A DNA stretch of 64,000 nucleotides, taken from an uncultured Mucilaginibacter sp. GTDB lineage: Bacteria; Bacteroidota; Bacteroidia; Sphingobacteriales; Sphingobacteriaceae. Positions 1 to 7,665 of this stretch are shown piece after piece. Position 1 is the stretch's first letter. Every line of letters starts with the position of its first letter. The stretch covers positions 152,342 through 216,341 of the forward strand of contig CAJYJH010000078.1 of assembly GCA_913775265.1 (NCBI GenBank). The letters are read 5' to 3'. The notes below the pieces were generated by a model. That model ran no database searches. It was given only the letters and a program-made list of their open reading frames with translations, and was not told where the DNA came from. The translations under genes were made by a program, and so were the position numbers.

Positions 1-263
1 TCCGTATTAATGTACCGCCATTAACCGAAGAGCGTCGTCGCGAATTGGTGAAACGTTTAAAAGGCGAGGCTGAAAACGGTAAGGTAGCTATTCGTAACAT
101 CCGTAAAGATATTAACGATAAAATCAAAAAGTTAAAAACCGAAGGCGTATCTGAAGATGAAATTAAAGTAGGAGAGGCCGACGTACAGAAACTGGTTGAT
201 ACTTACATTATAAAAGTAGACCAGTTATCTGAAGCTAAAGAAAAAGACATCATGACGGTTTAA
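1..263 (+). CDS. frr: Ribosome recycling factor, 3' part
   Basis: Ribosome recycling factor splits post-termination 70S ribosomes together with EF-G. Only the C-terminal ~87 codons are inside the window; the frame is open from base 3 and the gene continues upstream. The segment shows the family's [13 protein letters not shown] motif followed by the long charged helix of the three-helix bundle ([15 protein letters not shown]) and the terminal K-D-I-M-T-V end. It is closed by a strong hairpin terminator at 285-323, so frr is the last gene of its transcript. Its usual neighbour pyrH would lie upstream, outside the window. The identification is secure. Confidence 0.95.
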   Translation, partial: RINVPPLTEERRRELVKRLKGEAENGKVAIRNIRKDINDKIKKLKTEGVSEDEIKVGEADVQKLVDTYIIKVDQLSEAKEKDIMTV

Positions 264-284
264 ATCTTAAGCCAACGTCAAATT

Positions 285-323
285 AAAGGGAATGAGCATT
301 TTGCATCATTCCCTTTTTTATTT
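285..323 (+). terminator. Intrinsic terminator of frr
   Basis: Arms at 285-295 and 306-316 (aaagggaatga / tcattcccttt) form an 11-bp perfect stem around a short loop, followed by a T-rich run. The T run merges with the promoter box of the next gene. Confidence 0.85.
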
Positions 324-326
324 TTG
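319..326 (+). promoter_or_regulatory. Bacteroidota -7 box for the first ABC exporter
   Basis: TATTTTTG matches the TAnnTTTG consensus of the Bacteroidota primary sigma factor. The start codon follows 12 bases later (338), so the leader would be only about 5-8 nt. The box is built from the T tract of the frr terminator. No convincing -33 TTG at standard spacing was found. Confidence 0.55.
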
Positions 327-337
327 CGCCATAATCT

Positions 338-2092
338 ATGAAGTTACTTTTAACCTATTTATCCAAACATCGTTGGGTTGTGTTGCTGGCCTTGGGCCTG
401 GCCGCTGTTAATATCAGCTTTTCCCTGCTCGATCCCTATATAACCGGCCGTGTGGTCGACCGCTTTATTGAAAAGCGTAAGCTTTTAAATCACCACGATT
501 TTGTTTGGGGTGTACTTACCTGGGTAGGTTTGGCCGTAGGCGCTGCCATGGTGTCGCGTATTGCCAAAAACTTTCAGGACTATTTTACTAACATCATTAC
601 CCAAAAGGTAGGTGCCAATATGTATGCGGATGGCTTGAAACATTCGCTCGAATTACCTTACCAGGTGTTCGAAGACCAGCGCAGCGGCGAAACCTTGGGC
701 ATTTTACAAAAAGTACGTTTAGACTGCGAAAAATTTATCACCTCATTTATCAGCGTGTTATTTGTGAGTTTGGTAGGTATGGTATTCGTTATTTTTTACT
801 CATTTAGCGTGAGCTATAAAGTTACGCTGGTTTATTTTGCAGCTATCCCTGTTATCGGTTTTGTGAGTACAGCTTTGAGCAAACGCATCAAAAACATACA
901 ACGCACCATCGTGGCCGAGACTACAGCGTTGGCTGGCTCTACTACCGAATCACTGCGCAATATCGAGTTGGTGAAAAGTTTGGGTCTGGTAAGCCAAGAG
1001 ATTAACCGCCTGAATAAAACAACTTATAAGATACTCGACCTAGAGTTAAAAAAGGTGAAATACGTACGCAGTATGAGCTTTGTACAGGGCACTACTGTTA
1101 ACCTGGTGCGTAGTATTATGGTGGTTATTTTACTACTATTGATATTTGAAGAAACGATATCACCTGGACAATATTTTACATTCTTGTTCTACTCATTCTT
1201 CTTATTTAACCCGTTGCAAGAATTGGGCAATGTGATTTTGGCTTGGCGCGAGTCGCAAATTTCGTTAGCAAACTTTGAACAGATCATTAATACGCCGGTT
1301 GAGGTTAAGCCCGAAAAGCCGGTATTGTTAGAGAAAGTAAAAGATCTAATTTTTGCTAACGTAAGCTTTAAGCACTTAACCGCTAATCGCAATGCTCTTA
1401 ATCATATTAGTTTCGGTGTAAAAACGGGTACTACCATCGCCTTTGTTGGCCCGTCGGGTTCGGGTAAAACCACGCTGGTAAAGTTACTGGTGGGCTTGTA
1501 TCAGCCGTTGCAAGGTGACATTCTATACAACGGTGTGTTGAGCAAGGAGATTGATTTGGACCGCCTGCGTGAGCGGATTGGTTTCGTTACTCAGGATACT
1601 CAATTATTCTCGGGAACCATTCGCGAAAATCTACAGTTTGTTCGCCCTGGTGCTACCGATGAAGAATGTATGCAGGTATTGCAGCGGGCAGCTTGTCAAA
1701 CACTATTAGCTCGGGCTGATAAAGGATTGGATACCGTAATTGGCGAAGGCGGTGTTAAAGTATCAGGTGGCGAAAAGCAACGGCTATCTATAGCACGTGC
1801 ACTACTACGTCGTCCGGATATCTTAGTATTTGATGAGGCTACTTCGGCACTCGATTCTTTGACTGAAGAAGAAATCACTGAGACTATTAAAGAAGTGTCT
1901 GAACATCAGGAACACATTACCATTTTGATTGCTCACCGCTTAAGCACTATTATGCATGCCGACCGTATATACGTGTTAGAAAAAGGGCAGATTATAGAAG
2001 AAGGTAAACACTTGGATTTAATTAGCCAAAAGGGTTTGTATTATGCGATGTGGCGTCAGCAAATTGGCGAAAAGTTTACTACAGAAGCTTAG
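338..2092 (+). CDS. ABC exporter half-transporter (TMD-NBD), copy 1
   Basis: A 584-residue MsbA/MdlB-like half-transporter: an N-terminal six-helix membrane domain (about 1-310) and a C-terminal ATPase (about 335-575). The ATPase has Walker A GPSGSGKTT, signature VSGGEKQR, Walker B LVFDEATSALD and the switch histidine in IAHRLST, so the nucleotide site is canonical. It acts in the inner membrane as a dimer and probably exports a lipid, peptide or drug; the substrate cannot be read from sequence. A close paralogue lies 240 bp downstream in the same orientation, sharing the C-terminal YYAMWRQQ motif, so the two may form homodimers or a heterodimer. The ATG at 338 gives the expected N-terminus just before the first helix. 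Confidence 0.9.
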   Translation: MKLLLTYLSKHRWVVLLALGLAAVNISFSLLDPYITGRVVDRFIEKRKLLNHHDFVWGVLTWVGLAVGAAMVSRIAKNFQDYFTNIITQKVGANMYADGLKHSLELPYQVFEDQRSGETLGILQKVRLDCEKFITSFISVLFVSLVGMVFVIFYSFSVSYKVTLVYFAAIPVIGFVSTALSKRIKNIQRTIVAETTALAGSTTESLRNIELVKSLGLVSQEINRLNKTTYKILDLELKKVKYVRSMSFVQGTTVNLVRSIMVVILLLLIFEETISPGQYFTFLFYSFFLFNPLQELGNVILAWRESQISLANFEQIINTPVEVKPEKPVLLEKVKDLIFANVSFKHLTANRNALNHISFGVKTGTTIAFVGPSGSGKTTLVKLLVGLYQPLQGDILYNGVLSKEIDLDRLRERIGFVTQDTQLFSGTIRENLQFVRPGATDEECMQVLQRAACQTLLARADKGLDTVIGEGGVKVSGGEKQRLSIARALLRRPDILVFDEATSALDSLTEEEITETIKEVSEHQEHITILIAHRLSTIMHADRIYVLEKGQIIEEGKHLDLISQKGLYYAMWRQQIGEKFTTEA

Positions 2093-2162
2093 TTTACTAC
2101 TTTAAGTTGTGTGCTATCTGCTACAAAGCTGACCATACAGTTATCTAAAATGAAATTATTGT

Positions 2163-2186
2163 ATTGCGTTTTTCGCAAAACGCAGT
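2163..2186 (+). other. Small hairpin in the spacer between ABC genes
   Basis: tgcgtttt (2165-2172) and aaaacgca (2177-2184) form an 8-bp stem around a tcgc tetraloop. No T tract follows, so it is not a classical terminator; it may be an RNA stability or attenuation element. The remainder of the AT-rich 2093-2332 spacer holds no gene I can support; a weak promoter-like tattctttg lies near 2271-2279. Confidence 0.4.
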
Positions 2187-2332
2187 TACTCCATATCAAA
2201 ACACTCCAATTAGTTTTATAATAATCAGGTATTATTTTTTAAATTTTCGTAAAAATTAAATTAAAGACAAGTATTCTTTGTAATCGGGCGTTGTTATTGT
2301 TATAAATTTCTAATAACTGTCCGTTTTATTCT

Positions 2333-4117
2333 ATGGATATATTGTTTAAGTATTTAAAAAAGCATAAGCTTTCGGTATTCATGGCGCTTTTAATGACAGC
2401 GCTAAACCAATGCTTCGCTTTAGTCGATCCTCTTATCACCGGAAAAATAGTTGATGACTACATTGTAAAGCGGGATATGTATTCCCGTTTAGATTTTATA
2501 AGCGGGGTTTTATGGTTAGTTACCATCGCAGTAGCAGCCGCCTTATTCTCAAGGATAGCCAATAACTTTCAGGATTATTATACCGTTACTATCGCTCAGA
2601 AATCTGGTGCTGAAGTTTATGCTGATGGGATGAAACATGCGCTCGCTATGCCATTTTACGAGCACCAGGACCAGCGCAGTGGTGAAAAATTGGGTATGTT
2701 ACAGCGTATCCGTAGCGATATTGAAAACCTGGTCAAAGCATCTATCAATGTCACCTTCATGGCAATGTTTGGTATTATGTTCGTAGCGGTATATTCATTT
2801 ACCATCAGCTATAAAGTAACATTGGTATTCTTTATAGCCGTTCCTATAATTACTTGGTTAAGCTGGACATTATCCAAACGCATCAAAGTCATCCACCGGG
2901 CTATCGTTTTAAAAACTTCAGTGCTGGCCGGGCGTACTACCGAATCTTTACGGAACATTGAATTAGTTAAAAGCCATGGCTTAGCTAATGAAGAGATAGA
3001 TCGTTTAAATAAAAATACTTACAAGATACTCACTTTAGAGGTTGCTAAGACTAAGCTGCTGCGAATACTCAGTTTTATTCAAGGAACTACAGTAAATATT
3101 GTGAGGAGTAGCATGGTGGTGGTGTTACTGGTGCTTATTTTTGATAAGGAGATATCAGCAGGGCAGTATTTTAGTTTTCTACTATATGCCTATTTCTTGT
3201 TTGGCCCGTTGCAGGAGTTTGGCCATATGGCTTTAACCTGGCGCGAAGCACAAATTTCATTGGCTAATTACCGCCGTATTATGAGTCGTCCGTTAGAAAC
3301 TGTTCCCGATAATCCGGCAGATCTAACGCATATTGAGCAAGTGTCATTCGAGAATGTACAGTTTAAATATAATGGTACAAAACGATTAGCCTTAAAAGAT
3401 ATATCGTTTCACGCCAATAAAGGCGAAACGGTAGCTTTTGTAGGGCCATCAGGTTCTGGCAAGTCCACATTGATTAAGCTGTTAATTGGTTTATACAAAC
3501 CCATCAATGGCAGGATATTGTATAACGGGATTCAGAGTGATCACTATCATCTGGATATGTTTAGGCGTCGCCTTGGATTTGTAACGCAGGATACACAATT
3601 GTTTTCAGGTACTATTAAAGATAACCTAACTTTTGTAAAGCCCGATGCTACTGATGAAGAGTGTTTGGATGCACTTAATAAAGCTGCATGCCAGGGTATG
3701 TTATTGCGCGCAGAAGATGGTATACATACCTTGATAGGTGAAAGCGGCGTTAAAATATCGGGTGGTGAAAAGCAACGTTTGAGCATAGCCCGCGCTTTGC
3801 TACGTCACCCTGATGTGCTGCTGTTTGATGAGGCTACCTCTGCTCTGGATTCCATCACTGAAGAAGAGATTAGTAAAACAGTACAACATATCTCTAACTT
3901 AAAAAACCGAATCACCCTGATTATTGCACATCGCCTAAGTACGATTATGCATGCCGACCGTATTTATGTGTTAGAGAACGGCGACGTAGTAGAAATTGGT
4001 AGTCATAAAGAGTTGCTGGAACAAAAAGGTTTATACTATGCCATGTGGCGTCAGCAATCAGGAGAGCGCAAACTGCAGGAAGAGCTGGATGCCTTTACTG
4101 AAAGTGAATTGTCATAA
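2333..4117 (+). CDS. ABC exporter half-transporter (TMD-NBD), copy 2
   Basis: A 594-residue paralogue of the preceding exporter with the same architecture. Walker A GPSGSGKST, signature ISGGEKQR, Walker B LLFDEATSALD and the IAHRLST switch are intact. Similarity runs from the first residues (hydrophobic N-terminus, the DPLITGK region) through the C-terminal YYAMWRQQ block, pointing to tandem duplication. It has a ~15-residue longer acidic tail. The separate AT-rich 240-bp leader suggests its own promoter, so the two copies need not be strictly co-expressed. The substrate is unknown; drug or lipid export is the family norm. Confidence 0.9.
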   Translation: MDILFKYLKKHKLSVFMALLMTALNQCFALVDPLITGKIVDDYIVKRDMYSRLDFISGVLWLVTIAVAAALFSRIANNFQDYYTVTIAQKSGAEVYADGMKHALAMPFYEHQDQRSGEKLGMLQRIRSDIENLVKASINVTFMAMFGIMFVAVYSFTISYKVTLVFFIAVPIITWLSWTLSKRIKVIHRAIVLKTSVLAGRTTESLRNIELVKSHGLANEEIDRLNKNTYKILTLEVAKTKLLRILSFIQGTTVNIVRSSMVVVLLVLIFDKEISAGQYFSFLLYAYFLFGPLQEFGHMALTWREAQISLANYRRIMSRPLETVPDNPADLTHIEQVSFENVQFKYNGTKRLALKDISFHANKGETVAFVGPSGSGKSTLIKLLIGLYKPINGRILYNGIQSDHYHLDMFRRRLGFVTQDTQLFSGTIKDNLTFVKPDATDEECLDALNKAACQGMLLRAEDGIHTLIGESGVKISGGEKQRLSIARALLRHPDVLLFDEATSALDSITEEEISKTVQHISNLKNRITLIIAHRLSTIMHADRIYVLENGDVVEIGSHKELLEQKGLYYAMWRQQSGERKLQEELDAFTESELS

Positions 4118-4168
4118 TTAACAGCTATAGAAAATCGTGTTTAATCGTAACGCCGGCTTTAGAAGTGA

Positions 4169-5455
4169 TTATACCACTTTCTCAGTCGGCTTACTTACAT
4201 CTGATAGTTTGGTAGGGATAAGATTCCGTGTTTTCAGAAAGGTTACTGCCACTACAATTAAAGTCATACATCCGCCAAAAATTACAGATGGCACTGTCCC
4301 CATCAGTTCGGCCGTGAAACCTGATTCAAAAGCACCAATCTCATTAGATGATCCGATAAACATCGAATTTACTGCAGATACCCGTCCGCGCATTTCATCA
4401 GGCGTGAGCAACTGCATCAAAGTACCGCGTATGATGACGCTGATGCTGTCAAATGCTCCCTCGGTAAACAGGAATATCAATGAAATATAAAAGCTCTTAG
4501 ACAAGCCGAAACAAAGGATGGACATGCCAAAGCCGGTTACTGCAATCAGCAAGTTTCGCCAGGGGCGGTTCATGGGCGAAAAACGGGTCATGGCCAGCAT
4601 GGTTAATACCGCACCTAATGATGAAGTGGCCCGCATAATGCCCAAGCCTTCTGAGCCAACCTTTAAAATATCATGAGCAAATACCGGCAATAGGGCAATA
4701 GCACCACCAAAAAATACCGAAAATAAATCGAGGCTCATGGCGCCCAGCATCATTTTGTTTTTAAGTACAAAGTTGATACCTGCCGAAAGGCTTTGCCAAA
4801 TGCTTTCTTTAGGAATATATACCGGCGGATAGGTGCGCAGCATGTAAACTAGAATAATTGCCACCAGCAACAGAATATTAATAATGACAAAGGTGGGCGT
4901 TATACCAAAATGGCCGAAAATTAACCCGCCAATGGCCGGGCCCATAATAGTAGCAATCTGCCAGCTCGAACTGCTCCAGGTGCTGCCGTTAGGATAAAGC
5001 TCCTTAGGGATGCTTTGCGCATAAATAGCAAAGGTTGCCGGCCCGTAAAATGCGCGGGCTACACCGTTAAAAAATATCATCACATAGATAATGGGCACTA
5101 CCCAACCGGCGTGCACCAGATGGTTCATACTTTTTAACGTGACGGTAAATATGGTGAGCGAGGCAAACAATACTACTGAGAATATGGTGAGCAGCAGTTT
5201 ACGCTTTTCGTATTTATCGGCGATATAGCCGCCATACAAGGCAATACTGATAGCCGGTATCGCTTCGCACAAGCCGATGTACCCCAGGGCAAGTTTGCTA
5301 TGGGTAATCTGGTAGATATAAAAACCGATAACCACGGCTTGCATTTGGTAAGCCAGCGTAAAAAAGAAACGCATACCAATGTATGCGCGAAAATCTTTAT
5401 ATCGTAATGCAGCGAATGAGTCTTTTTTTTCGGGCGTTCCCTGTCGTGTTTCCAC
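4169..5455 (-). CDS. MFS transporter (MFS_3/EntS-like)
   Basis: A 428-residue major facilitator with about 12 hydrophobic segments and a short charged N-terminus ending in FAALRYKDFRAY, typical of the MFS_3 group of bacterial drug/siderophore exporters. The loop motif GGYIADKYEKRK between helices 2 and 3 is the MFS signature (G-x-x-x-D-x-x-x-R-R/K). The start is GTG at 5455; the first in-frame ATG is at residue 28, inside the conserved part. A TAATTTTG promoter box lies 22 bp upstream. It converges on the second ABC exporter. The substrate is not inferable. Confidence 0.85.
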   Translation of the reverse strand: METRQGTPEKKDSFAALRYKDFRAYIGMRFFFTLAYQMQAVVIGFYIYQITHSKLALGYIGLCEAIPAISIALYGGYIADKYEKRKLLLTIFSVVLFASLTIFTVTLKSMNHLVHAGWVVPIIYVMIFFNGVARAFYGPATFAIYAQSIPKELYPNGSTWSSSSWQIATIMGPAIGGLIFGHFGITPTFVIINILLLVAIILVYMLRTYPPVYIPKESIWQSLSAGINFVLKNKMMLGAMSLDLFSVFFGGAIALLPVFAHDILKVGSEGLGIMRATSSLGAVLTMLAMTRFSPMNRPWRNLLIAVTGFGMSILCFGLSKSFYISLIFLFTEGAFDSISVIIRGTLMQLLTPDEMRGRVSAVNSMFIGSSNEIGAFESGFTAELMGTVPSVIFGGCMTLIVVAVTFLKTRNLIPTKLSDVSKPTEKVV

Positions 5456-5477
5456 AAGTAGTTATTTTGATGCTTTG

Positions 5478-5485
5478 CAAAATTA
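5478..5485 (-). promoter_or_regulatory. -7 box for the MFS gene
   Basis: On the minus strand the sequence reads TAATTTTG, matching TAnnTTTG, 22 bp before the GTG start at 5455. Confidence 0.5.
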
Positions 5486-5538
5486 ACGCATTTTAAACAA
5501 CGGGCTTTAGTCTCCCTTAAAATAGACAGGTAACAATC

Positions 5539-6114
5539 TTAATTATTTTGTGGAAAAATGCGGATAGCTTTTACAAAGCGGCCCTGATAGTATGCATTAA
5601 GCGGCGTTTCGGTAACGCTGTAGGCTTTGCCAGAGGTAGCATGTATAAAAACGTGCTCTTCGCCCGGCTTATTTACAAAAATACCCATATGTCCTACAAC
5701 CCGCTTAGTGCTGTCGGTACCGGTAAATAAAATGATGTCGCCGGCTTTGGCCTCCTGTAGTTTAATCTCTTTTGGTACTGTAGTAAATTCTACTGAACTG
5801 CGTGGTACGTTGATTTTAAAATGGTTGAAAACGTAAGTAATAAAGCCTGAGCAATCAAACCCTTGTTTTGGATCGGTTGATCCGTATTTATAAGGGATGC
5901 CTTTTAGGGATTGAGCAAAACTAACAACCTGTTCAGGATTCACATTCCCGGTTTCAATACGATCAGATGCTTTTGTATCGGAATTTTTATTATTATTCTG
6001 AATGTGAGTGCCGGAGTCTGCCGGTGTATAATTTTCTGCTGATGGCCTAACCGGATTTTTACAGGCGAAAAGCAATAGTACTAATAATTTGTAAGGCAGA
6101 GAGCTAAGCGGCAT
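5539..6114 (-). CDS. NlpC/P60 (C40) cell-wall hydrolase lipoprotein
   Basis: A 191-residue predicted lipoprotein. From the ATG at 6114 the N-terminus is a short lysine-containing n-region, a hydrophobic core and the lipobox LLFAC, so the mature protein would be lipid-anchored; an in-frame codon 12 residues earlier would place an unneeded extension before the signal. After a ~50-residue polar linker comes the NlpC/P60 domain: catalytic Cys in FDCSGF, first His in GHMGIF and second His in FIHAT. Such enzymes cut D-Glu-mDAP type bonds in peptidoglycan stem peptides. The domain is complete, and function in wall remodelling is family knowledge. Confidence 0.88.
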   Translation of the reverse strand: MPLSSLPYKLLVLLLFACKNPVRPSAENYTPADSGTHIQNNNKNSDTKASDRIETGNVNPEQVVSFAQSLKGIPYKYGSTDPKQGFDCSGFITYVFNHFKINVPRSSVEFTTVPKEIKLQEAKAGDIILFTGTDSTKRVVGHMGIFVNKPGEEHVFIHATSGKAYSVTETPLNAYYQGRFVKAIRIFPQNN

Positions 6115-6180
6115 AAACAGATGATTGAATCCAATAAATAGCACCAGCAAGATAATGGAAATTGTCTTACTGGCTTAGTC

Positions 6181-6213
6181 AAAATAAAAAGGCCAGCATG
6201 TAAATGCGGGCCT
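6181..6213 (-). terminator. Terminator downstream of the M28 peptidase
   Basis: Read on the minus strand: an aggcc/ggcct and gcat/atgc stem (6190-6213) followed by tttttatttt. Confidence 0.65.
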
Positions 6214-6235
6214 GGTAATAGAATGTTTATGAAGC

Positions 6236-7630
6236 TTAAAACTTTAAACCGTGCTGATCAATTAAGTAAATCAGGGAGGCTATCGAAGCAGCACCTAACT
6301 CCAGTTCGCGTTTGTTTACATTTTCAAATACATCGTTAGGGGTATGATGTATGTCAAAGTAACGTTGCGAGTCGGGACGGAAACCAATTAACATGGCATT
6401 AGGATGGGTCTCTCTTAGCGGACCAATATCTGTTCCGCTGCCACCAACTACCAGGCGGTCGGCTTCGTAAAGTTCAAATAATTTTTTCCACTGACGGTTG
6501 ATACCGGTAATGAATGCTGGTGTGGCACGGTCAAAGCTAAAACCGCGTGGGGTAAAGCCTCCTTCGTCTGTTTCTATGGCGGCAATATGTTCTTCTTTAT
6601 CTTTTAAAGCTTGTTCTGCGTACTTTAACCCGCCTTTGTGACCGTTCTCCTCGTTCATAAAAAATACAGCCCTGATGTTATTTTTAGGTTTGTAGCCTAA
6701 GGCTTTGTAAATACGCAACACCTCTACCGACTGCATTACACCAGTGCCATCATCGTGCGCACCTTCGGCCAAATCCCAAGAGTCTAAATGACCCCCAACG
6801 GTAATGTATTTTTTGTTATTCTCCGATCCTTTGATTTCGCCGATTACGTTATAGGACATTACATCAGGCAAAGTCTGACAATTAGTTTTTAAGTAGAACT
6901 TTACCGGAGTGTTACCTTGCTGTTTCAACATGTTGCTAAGTTGATTGGCCGCAATGGTAGATATAGCTGCTGCCGGAATAGGCTTGTTGGTACCGTAACT
7001 GGTGCCCCCCGTATGCGGATAGTTATCTAAGGCAGAGGTTAGCGAACGAACAATGACGGCAACTGCACCATACATAGATGCTGCCCCCGGGCCGGCATTG
7101 CGTTGGTCGCCGGCTGTGCCATAGGCCGATCCGGCTTCAATAAAGCGCTCATCAAACGGGCGATTGAAAAATACAATCTTACCTTTGATTTTAGATTCGC
7201 CGAGCGTCTCTAATTCTTTTAAGCTGTGCAACTCAATAACCTCGGCAGTAACTCCTGCTTTAGGAGTAGCAACCGACATGCCCAAGGCTGCTAAAGCAAC
7301 TGACGTACGCTTGGTGCCGGTAACAATATAGCCTTGCTCTTTTTCGCCGCGTACCCAGTGCGGCACCATTACCTCTTGCAAGTAAACCCGGTCGAAACCG
7401 TAACCATCCATCAGCTTTTTGCTCCATTCCACTGATTTTTGAGCACCCGCCGAGCCGCTTAAGCGTGGTCCAATCTTTTTACACAGGTAACGCAGGTTTT
7501 CGTAGCATTGGCCGTTCACCAAGGCTTCGTCAAAAATTTTGCGCATCATAACCGAATCAGTTTGAGCCTGTGCAGTATAAGATAATCCCAGTGCTGCAAG
7601 CACGCAGAAAGCAATAGCCTTTATTTTCAT
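6236..7630 (-). CDS. Secreted M28 family zinc peptidase
   Basis: A 464-residue exported metallopeptidase. A cleavable signal peptide (to about residue 22, ending AQAQ) precedes a PA-type domain insertion (about 120-250) and the M28 catalytic domain. Zinc ligands are visible as the H in GGHLDSWD (about 278), D in HDDGTG, the EE pair in MNEENGHKGG, the E/D of ETDEGG and a final His in the HHTPND segment. The architecture matches plasma glutamate carboxypeptidase-like dipeptidases, which trim peptides in the periplasm or outside the cell. It is followed by its own terminator; recG ends 35 bp upstream. Confidence 0.9.
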   Translation of the reverse strand: MKIKAIAFCVLAALGLSYTAQAQTDSVMMRKIFDEALVNGQCYENLRYLCKKIGPRLSGSAGAQKSVEWSKKLMDGYGFDRVYLQEVMVPHWVRGEKEQGYIVTGTKRTSVALAALGMSVATPKAGVTAEVIELHSLKELETLGESKIKGKIVFFNRPFDERFIEAGSAYGTAGDQRNAGPGAASMYGAVAVIVRSLTSALDNYPHTGGTSYGTNKPIPAAAISTIAANQLSNMLKQQGNTPVKFYLKTNCQTLPDVMSYNVIGEIKGSENNKKYITVGGHLDSWDLAEGAHDDGTGVMQSVEVLRIYKALGYKPKNNIRAVFFMNEENGHKGGLKYAEQALKDKEEHIAAIETDEGGFTPRGFSFDRATPAFITGINRQWKKLFELYEADRLVVGGSGTDIGPLRETHPNAMLIGFRPDSQRYFDIHHTPNDVFENVNKRELELGAASIASLIYLIDQHGLKF

Positions 7631-7665
7631 GAAGAGTATTTGTATTAATGCCGTTAAGATAATGA

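Noticed and set aside
4137..4490. 117-codon plus-strand frame over the end of the MFS gene
   Set aside because: It is antisense to the conserved transporter with no recognisable domain; serine/threonine/isoleucine-rich shadow composition.
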